Source: Streptomyces sp. HD
GTDB taxonomy: Bacteria; Actinomycetota; Actinomycetes; Streptomycetales; Streptomycetaceae
Direction of reading: 5' to 3'
Length of the DNA stretch: 64,000 nt
Assembly (NCBI RefSeq): GCF_028369295.1
Contig: NZ_JAQMYP010000029.1
Span: 1 to 64,000 of the forward strand
Of the stretch, positions 16,587 through 25,816 are shown piece after piece (the stretch's first letter is position 1; every line of letters begins with the position of its first letter). A program made the translations under genes and the position numbers. The notes beneath the pieces were generated by a model, which saw only the letters and a program-made list of their open reading frames with translations, ran no database searches and was not told where the DNA came from.

Positions 16587-17723
16587 ATGACGGTCATGGA
16601 GCAGCGGGGCGCGTATCGGCCATCGCCGCCGCCCGCCTGGCAGCCCCGTATGGACCCCGCGCCGCTGCTGCCCGACGCCGAGCCGTACCGCGTCCTCGGC
16701 ACGGAGGCGGCCGCGAAGGCCGACCCCGGCCTGCTGCGCCGGCTGTACGCCGAGCTGGTGCGGGGCCGTCGGTACAACGCGCAGGCGACCGCGCTCACGA
16801 AGCAGGGCCGCCTCGCGGTGTATCCGTCCAGTACCGGCCAGGAGGCCTGCGAGGTCGCCGCCGCGCTCGCCCTTGAGGAGCGCGACTGGCTCTTCCCGAG
16901 CTACCGCGACACCCTCGCCGCCGTCGCACGCGGCGTGGACCCCGTCGAGGCGCTGACCCTGCTGCGCGGCGACTGGCACACCGGCTACGACCCGCACGAG
17001 CACCGCGTGGCCCCCCTGTGCACGCCGCTCGCCACCCAGCTTCCGCACGCCGTCGGCCTCGCGCACGCCGCCCGTCTCAAGGGCGACGACGTGGTCGCGC
17101 TCGCCCTGGTCGGCGACGGCGGCACCAGCGAGGGCGACTTCCACGAGGCGCTGAACTTCGCCGCCGTATGGCAGGCGCCGGTCGTCTTCCTGGTGCAGAA
17201 CAACGGCTTCGCGATCTCCGTCCCGCTCGCCAAGCAGACCGCGGCCCCGTCGCTGGCCCACAAGGCCGTCGGGTACGGCATGCCCGGCCGCCTCGTGGAC
17301 GGCAACGACGCGGCCGCCGTGCACGAGGTGCTCAGCGACGCCGTACGGCACGCGCGCGCGGGCGGCGGTCCGACGCTGATCGAGGCGATCACCTACCGCA
17401 TCGACGCCCACACCAACGCCGACGACGCGACCCGCTACCGCGGTGACACCGAGGTGGAGACCTGGCGCGGGCACGACCCGATCGCCCTCCTGGAGCATGA
17501 GCTGACCGAGCGCGGTCTGCTCGACGAGGACGCCAAGCAGGCCGAGCGGGACGCTGCCGAGGCCATGGCCGCCGACCTGCGTGAACGCATGAACCAGGAC
17601 CCGGTGCTCGACCCGATGGACCTGTTCACGCACGTGTACGCCGAGCCCACCCCGCAACTGCGCGAACAGCAGGCCCAGTTGCAGGCGGAGCTCCACGCCG
17701 AGTCGGAAGGCCCGCACCGATGA
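16587..17723 (+). CDS. bkdA: branched-chain 2-oxoacid dehydrogenase E1 alpha
   Basis: 378 residues, typical length. TPP-binding motif GDGGTSEGDFHEALNFAAVW then VVFLVQNN (~173-204), with GDG...NN spacing, and the E1alpha phosphorylation-loop-like region ITYRIDAHTNADDATRYRGD. It decarboxylates branched 2-oxoacids from Val, Leu and Ile with thiamine diphosphate, supplying starters for branched fatty acids and polyketides. A good GAGGAGGT site precedes the ATG. First gene of bkdABC; overlaps bkdB by 4 bases. Confidence 0.92.
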   Translation: MTVMEQRGAYRPSPPPAWQPRMDPAPLLPDAEPYRVLGTEAAAKADPGLLRRLYAELVRGRRYNAQATALTKQGRLAVYPSSTGQEACEVAAALALEERDWLFPSYRDTLAAVARGVDPVEALTLLRGDWHTGYDPHEHRVAPLCTPLATQLPHAVGLAHAARLKGDDVVALALVGDGGTSEGDFHEALNFAAVWQAPVVFLVQNNGFAISVPLAKQTAAPSLAHKAVGYGMPGRLVDGNDAAAVHEVLSDAVRHARAGGGPTLIEAITYRIDAHTNADDATRYRGDTEVETWRGHDPIALLEHELTERGLLDEDAKQAERDAAEAMAADLRERMNQDPVLDPMDLFTHVYAEPTPQLREQQAQLQAELHAESEGPHR

Positions 17724-18724
17724 CCACCGTCGCCGTCAAGCCGGCCACCATGGCGCAGGCCCTCACGCGCGCGATGCGCGACGCCATGGCCGCCGACCCC
17801 ACCGTGCATGTCATGGGGGAGGACGTCGGCACCCTCGGCGGTGTCTTCCGCGTCACCGACGGGCTCGCCAAGGAGTTCGGCGAGGAGCGCTGCACGGACA
17901 CGCCGCTGGCCGAAGCGGGCATCCTCGGCACGGCCGTCGGCATGGCCATGTACGGCCTGCGCCCGGTCGTGGAGATGCAGTTCGACGCGTTCGCCTACCC
18001 GGCGTTCGAGCAGCTCATCTCGCACGTCTCCCGCATGCGCAACCGCACCCGCGGCAGGATGCCGCTGCCCATCACCGTGCGCGTGCCCTACGGCGGCGGC
18101 ATCGGCGGCGTCGAGCACCACAGCGACTCCTCCGAGGCCTACTACATGGCGACTCCGGGCCTCCATGTCGTCACGCCCGCGACCGTCGCCGACGCCTACG
18201 GGCTGCTGCGCGCCGCCATCGCCTCCGACGACCCGGTCGTCTTCCTGGAGCCCAAGCGGCTGTACTGGTCGAAGGACTCCTGGAACCCGGAGGACCCGCA
18301 GACCGTTGAACCGATTGGCCGCGCGGTGGTGCGGCGCTCGGGGAGGAGCGCCACGCTCATCACGTACGGACCGTCCGTGCCCGTCTGCCTCGAAGCCGCC
18401 GAGGCGGCCCGGGAGGAGGGGTGGGACCTGGAAGTCGTCGACCTGCGCTCGCTGGTGCCGTTCGACGACGAGACGGTCGCCGCCTCGGTACGGCGGACCG
18501 GACGGGCGGTCGTCGTACACGAGTCGGGCGGGTTCGGCGGACCGGGAGGGGAGATCGCGGCCCGGGTCACGGAGCGCTGCTTCCACCATCTGGAGGCGCC
18601 GGTGCTGCGCGTGGCCGGGTTCGACATCCCCTATCCGCCGCCGATGCTGGAGCGTCACCACCTGCCCGGCGTGGACCGGATCCTGGACGCCGTGGGGCGT
18701 CTGCAGTGGGAGGCGGAGAGCTGA
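17720..18724 (+). CDS. bkdB: branched-chain 2-oxoacid dehydrogenase E1 beta
   Basis: 334 residues. E1beta landmarks: MGEDVGTLGGVFRVTDGL (~33-50), DTPLAEAGILGTAVGMA, RPVVEMQFDAFAYPAFEQ (~86-103) and the PYGGGIGGVEHHS loop. It forms the alpha2beta2 E1 with bkdA and reductively acylates the E2 lipoyl group. The start overlaps the bkdA stop (ATGA) and its stop overlaps bkdC (TGATG), consistent with translational coupling and fixed subunit ratio. Confidence 0.92.
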   Translation: MTTVAVKPATMAQALTRAMRDAMAADPTVHVMGEDVGTLGGVFRVTDGLAKEFGEERCTDTPLAEAGILGTAVGMAMYGLRPVVEMQFDAFAYPAFEQLISHVSRMRNRTRGRMPLPITVRVPYGGGIGGVEHHSDSSEAYYMATPGLHVVTPATVADAYGLLRAAIASDDPVVFLEPKRLYWSKDSWNPEDPQTVEPIGRAVVRRSGRSATLITYGPSVPVCLEAAEAAREEGWDLEVVDLRSLVPFDDETVAASVRRTGRAVVVHESGGFGGPGGEIAARVTERCFHHLEAPVLRVAGFDIPYPPPMLERHHLPGVDRILDAVGRLQWEAES

Positions 18725-20169
18725 TGGCCCAGGTGCTGGAGTTCAGGCTGCCGGATCTCGGCGAGGGCCTGACCGAGGCGGAGATAGTCCGCTGGCTGGT
18801 GGAGGTCGGTGACGTCGTCGCCGTCGACCAGCCGGTCGTCGAGGTCGAGACGGCCAAGGCGATGGTCGACATCCCCTGCCCCTACGCCGGTGTGGTCACG
18901 GCCCGCTTCGGCGAGGAGGGCACCGAACTGCCCGTCGGGGCGCCGCTGGTCACCGTGGCGGTGGGCGCGTCGTCCACCGACGGCGAGACCGAGGGCTCCG
19001 GGAACGTGCTGGTGGGATACGGCACCTCGGAGGCACCGGCACGGCGCCGCAGGGTGCGACCCGCCGCTCCGACGCCGCCCGCGGCGTCGGCGAACGGTGG
19101 CGCCGCGCGTGAGGTCACACCGCCCGCCGAGAGCGTGGCGCGGCCTGTCGGTACCGGAGCGGGGCACGGCGCCACCGGTCATGGTCCCGCCGTCCACGGA
19201 CGGGACACGGCCCCGGTCGACGAGGAGACCCGTAGCGACGGTCCCGTGCCCGTGATCTCCCCGCTCGTGCGCCGCCTCGCCCGCGAGAACGGCCTCGATC
19301 TGCGGGAGCTGCACGGTTCCGGGCCGGACGGGCTGATCCTGCGGGCCGACGTCGAGTACGCCCTGCGGGCCGCCGAGGTACACGGCCGCAGCGCGCAGCC
19401 GACGGCCGAGCCGCACATCCGGGTGACGCCGACGACCCCGGCACCCGCGCAGGCCCCCGCCCGCTCCTCCGCGCCCCCCGCCGGCATTCGGGTCCCCCTC
19501 AAGGGCATCCGCGGCGCCGTCGCCGACAAGCTCTCCCGCAGCCGACGGGAGATCCCGGACGCGACCTGCTGGGTGGACGCCGACGCCACGGAGCTCATGC
19601 GGGCGCGCACCGCGATGAACGCCGCCGGGGGACCGAAGATCTCCCTCCTCGCCCTGCTGGCCCGTATCTGCACCGCCGCCCTGGCCCGGTTCCCCGAGCT
19701 CAACTCCACGGTCGACATGGAGGCCAGGGAGATCGTCCAGCTCGACCAAGTGCACCTCGGATTCGCCGCGCAGACCGAGCGAGGGCTCGTGGTGCCGGTC
19801 GTCCGGGACGCGCACGCGCGGGACGCGGAGTCGCTGACCGCGGAGTTCGCCCGGCTCACCGAGGCGGCCCGCACGGGCACCCTCACACCCGCGGAACTCA
19901 CCGGCGGCACCTTCACGTTGAACAACTACGGCGTGTTCGGAGTCGACGGCTCCACACCGATCCTCAACCACCCCGAGGCCGCGATGCTCGGCGTCGGCCG
20001 CATCATCCCCAAGCCGTGGGTGCACGAGGGCGAGCTGGCGGTGCGCCAGGTCGTCGAGCTCTCGCTCACCTTCGACCACCGGGTCTGTGACGGCGGCACG
20101 GCGGGCGGCTTCCTGCGATACGTGGCGGACTGTGTGGAACATCCGGCGGTGCTGCTGCGCACGCTGTGA
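18724..20169 (+). CDS. bkdC: dihydrolipoamide acyltransferase E2
   Basis: 481 residues. The lipoyl domain (1-80) has its attachment Lys at 45 in VEVETAKAMVDIP. A Pro/Ala-rich linker follows. The peripheral subunit-binding domain (~176-212) reads VISPLVRRLARENG / LRELHGSGPDGLILRADVE. The acyltransferase domain (~255-481) ends with the catalytic LTFDHRVCDGGTAGGF (HRxxDG type). It transfers the acyl group to CoA. No E3 dihydrolipoamide dehydrogenase follows, so E3 must be supplied elsewhere. Confidence 0.92.
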   Translation: MAQVLEFRLPDLGEGLTEAEIVRWLVEVGDVVAVDQPVVEVETAKAMVDIPCPYAGVVTARFGEEGTELPVGAPLVTVAVGASSTDGETEGSGNVLVGYGTSEAPARRRRVRPAAPTPPAASANGGAAREVTPPAESVARPVGTGAGHGATGHGPAVHGRDTAPVDEETRSDGPVPVISPLVRRLARENGLDLRELHGSGPDGLILRADVEYALRAAEVHGRSAQPTAEPHIRVTPTTPAPAQAPARSSAPPAGIRVPLKGIRGAVADKLSRSRREIPDATCWVDADATELMRARTAMNAAGGPKISLLALLARICTAALARFPELNSTVDMEAREIVQLDQVHLGFAAQTERGLVVPVVRDAHARDAESLTAEFARLTEAARTGTLTPAELTGGTFTLNNYGVFGVDGSTPILNHPEAAMLGVGRIIPKPWVHEGELAVRQVVELSLTFDHRVCDGGTAGGFLRYVADCVEHPAVLLRTL

Positions 20170-20233
20170 CGGTGGCACGACCCGTCCCCTCCCCTGCGTT
20201 CCCTGTGATCGCGAAGGCACGCATACTCGGGGG

Positions 20234-21376
20234 GTGACCGCGTACGAGCCGACGGGCGCGCAGGGCGCCGCCGACACCGGGAACGACGTCGCGTACGACG
20301 CCGTCGTGCTGGCCGGCGGCGGTGCCCGGCGGCTCGGCGGCGTGGACAAGCCCGCCCTGCGCGTCGGCGGGCGTGCCCTGCTCGACCGGGTGCTCGCCGC
20401 CTGCGCCGACGCGCACACCACCGTCGTCGTCGCCGACCCCCGACCCACCGCACGGCCGGTGGTCTGGGCCCGCGAGGACCCGCCCGGCGGTGGCCCGCTC
20501 GCCGCCCTCGACGCCGGGCTGCGGCACACCACGGCCGAGCACGTCGTCGTCCTCTCGGCCGACCTGCCGTTCCTCGACGAGGACACGGTCCGTCGGCTGC
20601 TGACCGCCCTGCGCACCAGCGGTGCCGACGGCGCGCTGCTCACCGACGCCGACGGCCGCGACCAGCCACTCGTCGCGGCGTACCGCGCGTCCGCGGTACG
20701 CCGCGAACTGGCTGAGCTCACTCACGGGCAGGACGGCATCGCAGGAGCTCGGAGCGCTGGCCGCACGGGTTCTTCGGGCGGTGCCCGCGCGGTTTCTTCG
20801 GGCGGTGCCCGCGCCGGTTATTCGGGCGGTGACCGCACGGGTTCCTCGGGGCCTGGCCGCACGGGTTCTTCGAGTGGTGCCCAGACCGGTCCCCCGGGCG
20901 ACGGCCGCACCCGTCCTCAAGCCAGCGGTCTCACCGGTCTCCCCCTGCGCCGGCTGACCGGCGCGCTGGACCTCACCCGCGTCCCCGACCCCGTCGCGTC
21001 GTTCGACTGCGACACCTGGGACGACATCGCCACCGCCAGGGCACGCATCAGGGAGCATGGTCACGTGTTGGATGAATGGATTTCCGCAGTCAAGGACGAA
21101 CTGGGCCTCGATCTCGACGTCGACACCAAGGTGCTGCTGGACCTCGCCCGCGACGCCGCCCACGGCGTGGCCCGGCCCGCCGCCCCGCTGACCACCTTCC
21201 TCGTCGGATACGCGGCGGCACAGGCCAAGGGCGGCGAGGGCGGCCCCGAAGCCGTCGCCGAGGCGTCCCGCAAGGCCACCGCCCTCGCCCTGCGCTGGGC
21301 GGAGGAGGCGGCCGCTGCCAAGCCCGACGCCGCCAAGCCCGACGCCACCCCCGACACCCGCCCGGACGCCGGATGA
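20234..21376 (+). CDS. MobA-like NTP transferase fused to DUF6457
   Basis: 380 residues from GTG 20234. Residues ~20-170 are a nucleotidyltransferase: VVLAGGGARRLGGVDKPALR (P-loop-like LAGGxxRRxGGxDK) and VVVLSADLPFLDEDTV (metal Asp), as in molybdenum cofactor guanylyltransferase MobA. Residues 177-224 are six 8-residue Gly/Ser/Arg repeats, then a short MobA tail (SFDCDTWDDIATARARI). The C-terminal ~275-365 is the small helical DUF6457 (LDEWISAVKDELGLDLDVD). Overlaps MoeA by 4 bases, fitting molybdopterin biosynthesis. The repeat linker is unusual. Confidence 0.85.
   Translation: MTAYEPTGAQGAADTGNDVAYDAVVLAGGGARRLGGVDKPALRVGGRALLDRVLAACADAHTTVVVADPRPTARPVVWAREDPPGGGPLAALDAGLRHTTAEHVVVLSADLPFLDEDTVRRLLTALRTSGADGALLTDADGRDQPLVAAYRASAVRRELAELTHGQDGIAGARSAGRTGSSGGARAVSSGGARAGYSGGDRTGSSGPGRTGSSSGAQTGPPGDGRTRPQASGLTGLPLRRLTGALDLTRVPDPVASFDCDTWDDIATARARIREHGHVLDEWISAVKDELGLDLDVDTKVLLDLARDAAHGVARPAAPLTTFLVGYAAAQAKGGEGGPEAVAEASRKATALALRWAEEAAAAKPDAAKPDATPDTRPDAG
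20762..20905. repeat. 24-bp in-frame tandem repeat inside the MobA-like gene
   Basis: Six units close to CGCACGGGTTCTTCGGGCGG (+TGCC) encode RTGSSGGA and variants (RAVSSGGA, RAGYSGGD, RTGSSGPG, RTGSSSGA, QTGPPGDG). It keeps frame and lies in the linker before the last MobA segment. Confidence 0.85.
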
Positions 21377-22764
21377 CCGCCCGCGGCATTCAGGCGGACG
21401 AGGGCGCCGAGGACCTCGACGTCGAGGAGGTGCTCGCCCTCGTGAACGACCACAACGGCCACCACAGCCCCGGCGACCACAACAGCGCCCACCACAACAG
21501 CGGTCACCACGCCTCCGGCGACCACGTGCCCGCCCCCACCCCGGACCGCCACCACAACGCCACCCCCTGGCCCGAGGCCCGCGACATCGCCGCCCGGGCC
21601 GCCCGCAGCGCCACCCGGGCCGCCGGCCGCGCCCCCGTCTCGGTCCCCCTGGACGCCGCTCTCGGCCTCACCCTGGCCGCCTCCCTCACCGCCCTCACCG
21701 ACCTGCCCTCTTTCGACACCTCGGCGATGGACGGCTGGGCGGTCGCGGGCCCCGGCCCCTGGGACGTACGGGACGAGGGCGTCCTGGCCGGCCACGGCGA
21801 GCCCGAGCCGCTCACCGACGGCGAGGCAGTCCGTATCGCGACCGGCGCCCGCATCCCCCCGGACACCAACGCCGTCCTGCGCAGCGAGCACGGCCGCTCG
21901 GACAGCCAGGGCCGCCTGTACGCCACCCGGGAGGTCCAGCCCGGTCAGGACATCCGCCCGCGCGGCCAGGAGTGCCGTAACGGCGACCAACTGCTCGCCG
22001 TGGGCACCGTCGTGACCCCGGCCGTGCTCGGCCTCGCCGCGGCCGCCGGATACGACACCCTGACCGCCGTACCCCGCCCCCGCGTCGAAGTCCTCGTCCT
22101 GGGCGACGAGTTGCTGACCGCGGGGCTCCCGCACGACGGTCTGATCCGGGACGCGCTCGGCCCGATGCTGCCGCCCTGGCTGCGTGCCCTGGGTGCCGAG
22201 GTCATCGGCGTGCGCCGGCTCGGTGACGACGCCAAGGCCCTGCGCAAGGCCCTCACCGGCTCCGACGCCGACCTCATCGTCACCACCGGCGGCACCGCGG
22301 CCGGCCCCGTCGACCATGTCCACCCCACCCTGGAGCGCATCGGCGCCGAACTCCTGGTGAACGGCGTGAAGGTGCGGCCCGGCCACCCCATGCTGCTGGC
22401 CCGCACCAAGGAGGACCAGCACCTCGTCGGCCTGCCCGGTAACCCCCTCGCCGCCGTCTCCGGCCTGCTCACGCTCGCCGAACCCCTGCTGCGAACGCTC
22501 GCCGCACGCCCGGCCCCGGAGCCTTACACGCTGCCCCTGAAGGAAGCGGCGCACGGGCATCCGTATGACACCCGGCTGATCCCCGTCGTGCTGCGCGGCG
22601 ATCACGCGGTGCCGTTGCACTACCACGGTCCGGCCATGCTGCGGGGCATGGCGGCGGCCGACGCCATCGCCGTCGTACCACCGGGCGGGGCCCGGGCCGG
22701 TCAGGAGACCGAGCTGCTCGATCTGCCCTGGGCGACCGCCGGCATCGAGGTGTGTTTCACGTGA
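21373..22764 (+). CDS. moeA: molybdopterin molybdotransferase with His-rich N-terminus
   Basis: 463 residues. After an acidic N-terminus, residues 27-61 hold 11 His (NDHNGHHSPGDHNSAHH and so on), an extension I would not expect in MoeA. The MoeA body follows: TDLPSFDTSAMDGWAVAGPG (~115-134), ATGARIPPDTNAVLRSEHG, LVLGDELLTAGLP, TTGGTAAGPVDHVHPTLERI (~302-321), and LVGLPGNPLAAVSG. MoeA inserts molybdate into adenylated molybdopterin. The His tract may bind or store metal (inference). The stop TGA lies within parS #1 and the gene overlaps the next one's start. Confidence 0.88.
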   Translation: MTARGIQADEGAEDLDVEEVLALVNDHNGHHSPGDHNSAHHNSGHHASGDHVPAPTPDRHHNATPWPEARDIAARAARSATRAAGRAPVSVPLDAALGLTLAASLTALTDLPSFDTSAMDGWAVAGPGPWDVRDEGVLAGHGEPEPLTDGEAVRIATGARIPPDTNAVLRSEHGRSDSQGRLYATREVQPGQDIRPRGQECRNGDQLLAVGTVVTPAVLGLAAAAGYDTLTAVPRPRVEVLVLGDELLTAGLPHDGLIRDALGPMLPPWLRALGAEVIGVRRLGDDAKALRKALTGSDADLIVTTGGTAAGPVDHVHPTLERIGAELLVNGVKVRPGHPMLLARTKEDQHLVGLPGNPLAAVSGLLTLAEPLLRTLAARPAPEPYTLPLKEAAHGHPYDTRLIPVVLRGDHAVPLHYHGPAMLRGMAAADAIAVVPPGGARAGQETELLDLPWATAGIEVCFT

Positions 22765-22767
22765 AAC
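22754..22767. other. parS site 1 (ParB binding)
   Basis: Perfect 14-bp palindrome GTTTCACGTGAAAC, identical to the Streptomyces/Bacillus-type parS consensus. It encodes the last MoeA residues and stop (TGT TTC ACG TGA) and the first codons of the K+ channel gene (GTG AAA C). ParB-parS complexes near oriC drive chromosome segregation. Confidence 0.93.
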
Positions 22768-23858
22768 TTCCCGGCCAGGACGCGATAGCCCGTCAGGCTG
22801 ATGAGCGGGTCGCGACCTATCGGGTCAAGCTCCCGAAGAAGATCGTGGAACATCCGTTCCGCCAGGTCGCCAAGCGGGTGCTGATCGCCCTGGGGCTGCT
22901 GGTCGCGACCGCCTTGATCGTTTACGCCGACCACGACGGCTACAACGACAACTCCGACGGAGCCGTCGACGTCCTCGACGCCTTCTACTACGCGACCGTC
23001 AGCCTCTCGACCACCGGATACGGCGACATCACCCCGGTCAGTGACGGCGCCCGGCTCACCAACATCTTCGTCATCACGCCCCTGCGTGTGCTGTTCCTGA
23101 TCATCCTGGTCGGCACCACGCTGGAGGTCCTCACCGAACGGACCCGCGAGGAATGGCGCCTGAACCGCTGGAGGTCCACCTTGCGTGACCACACCGTCGT
23201 CGTCGGCTTCGGCACGAAGGGCCGTTCGGCGATCCAGACCGTCTGCGCCACGGGCCTGCGGAAGGACCAGGTCGTCGTGGTCGATCCGAGTTCCAAGGTG
23301 ATCGAGGCGGCCGTGGCCGACGGATACGCCGGGGTCACGGGGGACGCCACGCGCAGCGAGGTCCTGAAGCGGGCCGAGGTGCACAAGGCGCGGAAGATCA
23401 TCATCGCGACCCAGCGCGACGACACCGCCGTCCTGGTCACGCTGACGGCCCGGCAGCTCAACCGCGGGGCGAAGATCGTGGCCGCGGTGCGTGAGGAGGA
23501 GAACGCCCCGCTGCTGAAGCAGTCCGGCGCCGACGCGGTCATCACCAGCGCCAGCGCGGCCGGCCGGCTGCTCGGCCTCTCCGTGCTCAGCCCCGCCGCG
23601 GGCATGGTGCTGGAGGACCTGATCCAGCAGGGCAGCGGGCTCGACATCGTCGAACGGCCGGTCGTGAAGGCCGAGGTGGGCAGGAAACCGCGGCAGACGG
23701 ACGACCTGGTGGTGAGCGTCCTGCGCGGGCACCGGGTGCTCGGGTACGACGATCCGGCCGTCGGGACACTGGAGTTGACGGACCGGCTGATCACGATCGT
23801 ACGGGCGACACCGAGCGCCCAGGTCGCCCCGGACACCCGGCGACTGCCGGAGGGCTGA
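22761..23858 (+). CDS. potassium channel with TrkA-N (RCK) domain
   Basis: 365 residues. TM1 ~39-55 (RVLIALGLLVATALIVY), pore helix and selectivity filter STTGYGDITP (filter at 84-89), TM2 ~103-122. A Rossmann RCK domain follows from ~145 (TVVVGFGTKGRSAIQTVC, then VVVDPSSKVIEAAVADGY, GDATRSEVLKRA), then a TrkA-C-like tail. It is a two-TM K+ channel gated by a ligand-binding RCK ring. Start choice: GTG 22761 has GAGG at ~10 bases; an in-frame GTG at 22752 is too close to it. The start codon sits in parS. Confidence 0.88.
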   Translation: MKLPGQDAIARQADERVATYRVKLPKKIVEHPFRQVAKRVLIALGLLVATALIVYADHDGYNDNSDGAVDVLDAFYYATVSLSTTGYGDITPVSDGARLTNIFVITPLRVLFLIILVGTTLEVLTERTREEWRLNRWRSTLRDHTVVVGFGTKGRSAIQTVCATGLRKDQVVVVDPSSKVIEAAVADGYAGVTGDATRSEVLKRAEVHKARKIIIATQRDDTAVLVTLTARQLNRGAKIVAAVREEENAPLLKQSGADAVITSASAAGRLLGLSVLSPAAGMVLEDLIQQGSGLDIVERPVVKAEVGRKPRQTDDLVVSVLRGHRVLGYDDPAVGTLELTDRLITIVRATPSAQVAPDTRRLPEG

Positions 23859-23870
23859 CGCCCCGGTCGG

Positions 23871-24719
23871 CTACTTGCGGTTGTACAGCCGCATCGTGAT
23901 CGGCCCGAAGACCAGCACGAACAGGCCCGCCCAGCCCAGCGACCAGGCGACCTCGCCCGTCGGCCAGTCGCCCGCCATCAACCCGCGTACGGCCGAGGAC
24001 AGATGGGTGATCGGGCTGTTGTTGACGAAGGCCTGGAGCCAGCCCGGCATGGTCTTCGGGTCGACGAAGACGTTGGACAGGAAGGTCAGCGGGAAGATCA
24101 CCATCATGCTGACGCCCATCACCGACTTCTCGGAGCGCAGCATCAGCCCGAACATCGTCCAGATCCACGAGAACGCGAAGGAAAAGGCCACCAGCAGCGC
24201 GATCCCGGCGAGCACTCCGGCCACGCCGCCGTCCGGGCGGTAGCCCAGGATGATGCCGACGGTGAGCATCACGACGGAGGCGATGGTGTAGCGCAGGGCG
24301 TCGCCGAGCAGATAGCCGACCATCGTCGACGGCCGCCAGATGGGCAGCGAACGGAAGCGGTCGAAGACACCCTTCTCGATGTCGGTGTTCACCGAGACGC
24401 CGGTGTACATCGTGATCATCACGACCGACATCACGAGGATGCCCGGCAGCAGGAACTGGATGTACTCCTTCGGCGACCCGGCCAGGGCGCCCCCGAACAG
24501 GTACGTGTACATCAGCACCATCATGATCGGGAACGCGGTGACGTCGAAGAGCTGCTCCGGGACGTGCTTGATCTTGAGGATCGCCCGCCAGCCGAAGGTC
24601 AGCGAGGCCGACCAGGCACTCGGACGCGGCGGCCGCTGACCGCCGACGAGCAGCGCGGCCAGCGACTCGGCGCTGACGGGGGCCAGATCCTGGGTGTCGG
24701 TGCTCGTCGCGGTGCTCAT
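23871..24719 (-). CDS. ABC-2 transporter permease (DrrB-like)
   Basis: 282 residues. N-terminal cytoplasmic stretch, then about six hydrophobic segments including IMMVLMYTYLFGGALAG, FLLPGILVMSVVMITMYTGV (~95-114), and the signature SVNTDIEKGVFDRFRSLPI (~115-133) of DrrB/ABC-2 permeases. NVFVDPKTMPGWLQAFVNNS precedes the last membrane pair. It overlaps the ATPase gene by 4 bases, so the two form an exporter of the daunorubicin-resistance type; the substrate is unknown. Confidence 0.9.
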   Translation of the reverse strand: MSTATSTDTQDLAPVSAESLAALLVGGQRPPRPSAWSASLTFGWRAILKIKHVPEQLFDVTAFPIMMVLMYTYLFGGALAGSPKEYIQFLLPGILVMSVVMITMYTGVSVNTDIEKGVFDRFRSLPIWRPSTMVGYLLGDALRYTIASVVMLTVGIILGYRPDGGVAGVLAGIALLVAFSFAFSWIWTMFGLMLRSEKSVMGVSMMVIFPLTFLSNVFVDPKTMPGWLQAFVNNSPITHLSSAVRGLMAGDWPTGEVAWSLGWAGLFVLVFGPITMRLYNRK

Positions 24720-25714
24720 GCCGCCACCTCGTCCTTCGGGCTGTGGGTGTCGTGTCCGGTGAGGGCGAGGAACACCTCGTCCAGGCTGGGCTGCCCCAGC
24801 GAGAAGTTGTCCACGGTGACACCGCCGCGGGCCAGTTCGCCGAGCGCCCGGGCGGCCTGCTCGGCGGCGATGCCACTGGTCGCGGTGGAGACCCGGGCGG
24901 TCAGGGCGACCGGGTCGGGCTCCAGCTGCACCTGCGCGTCCAGGGTGCGGCGCAGCACCTCGGCCGCCTCGGGCCGCTGCTCCGCGTCCCGCAGCCGTAC
25001 ATGCACGGAACCGGCGCCGACCGAGGCCTTCAGCTCGCCCTTCGTCCCCTCGGCGATGACCTTGCCGTGGTCGATGACGGCGATACGGGACGCCAGTTGG
25101 TCGGCCTCGTCCAGATACTGCGTGGTCAGCAGCACGGTGGTGCCCTGCGCGACGACCGCGCGGACGATGTCCCACACCTGGTTGCGGCTGCGTGGGTCGA
25201 GACCGGTCGTCGGCTCGTCGAGGAAGAGCAGGTCGGGAGTGTTGAGGATGGACGCGGCGATGTCGATACGGCGCCGCATGCCGCCGGAGTAGTTCTTGAC
25301 CTGCTTTCCGGCCGCCTCCGTCAGTCCGAAGGCCTCCAGGAGCTGCGCGGAACGCTCCCGCGCGGCCTGCTTGCCGTGCCCGAGTAGCCGGCCCAGCAGG
25401 ACCAGGTTCTCGGTGCCGGTGAGGTCCTCGTCCACGGAGGCGTACTGGCCGGTGAGGCTGACCCGGCCGCGCACCTCGTCGGCCTCGCGGACGACGTCGT
25501 GCCCGAAGACATGGGCCTCGCCGCCGTCGGGTCGCAGGAGGGTGGCGAGCATCTTCACCGTGGTGGTCTTGCCGGCGCCGTTCGGGCCGAGGACGCCGTA
25601 GACCGCGCCGGCCGGAACCGCGAGGTCCACGCCGTCGACGGCCCGTGTCTCACCGAACGTCTTCACCAGGCCGGCGGTCTCGATGGCGAGACCGGACGTC
25701 GTCTGCGTGCTCAT
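24716..25714 (-). CDS. ABC transporter ATP-binding protein (DrrA-like)
   Basis: 332 residues. Walker A GPNGAGKTTT (~39-48), Q-loop region, signature YSGGMRRRIDIA (~143-154), Walker B LLFLDEPTTGLDPRSR (~162-177) and the switch His region TTQYLDEAD. The C-terminal ~100 residues form the DrrA regulatory extension. It powers the adjacent permease for hydrophobic compound export. First gene of the pair; its start lies 274 bases from the divergent quinone oxidoreductase. Confidence 0.92.
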   Translation of the reverse strand: MSTQTTSGLAIETAGLVKTFGETRAVDGVDLAVPAGAVYGVLGPNGAGKTTTVKMLATLLRPDGGEAHVFGHDVVREADEVRGRVSLTGQYASVDEDLTGTENLVLLGRLLGHGKQAARERSAQLLEAFGLTEAAGKQVKNYSGGMRRRIDIAASILNTPDLLFLDEPTTGLDPRSRNQVWDIVRAVVAQGTTVLLTTQYLDEADQLASRIAVIDHGKVIAEGTKGELKASVGAGSVHVRLRDAEQRPEAAEVLRRTLDAQVQLEPDPVALTARVSTATSGIAAEQAARALGELARGGVTVDNFSLGQPSLDEVFLALTGHDTHSPKDEVAA

Positions 25715-25816
25715 GCTTCGGGTCCTTCCGAGTGGTCCTTCCGCGTTCCTGGGCTACGCATGGAGAGACCTTCACGGTCACGCAAACTCATCGGTCACGC
25801 ACAGGGATTTCTCGCG

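Noticed and set aside
18655..20721. 688-codon minus-strand frame antisense to bkdC
   Set aside because: Shadow of bkdC, which has intact lipoyl, binding and catalytic motifs.
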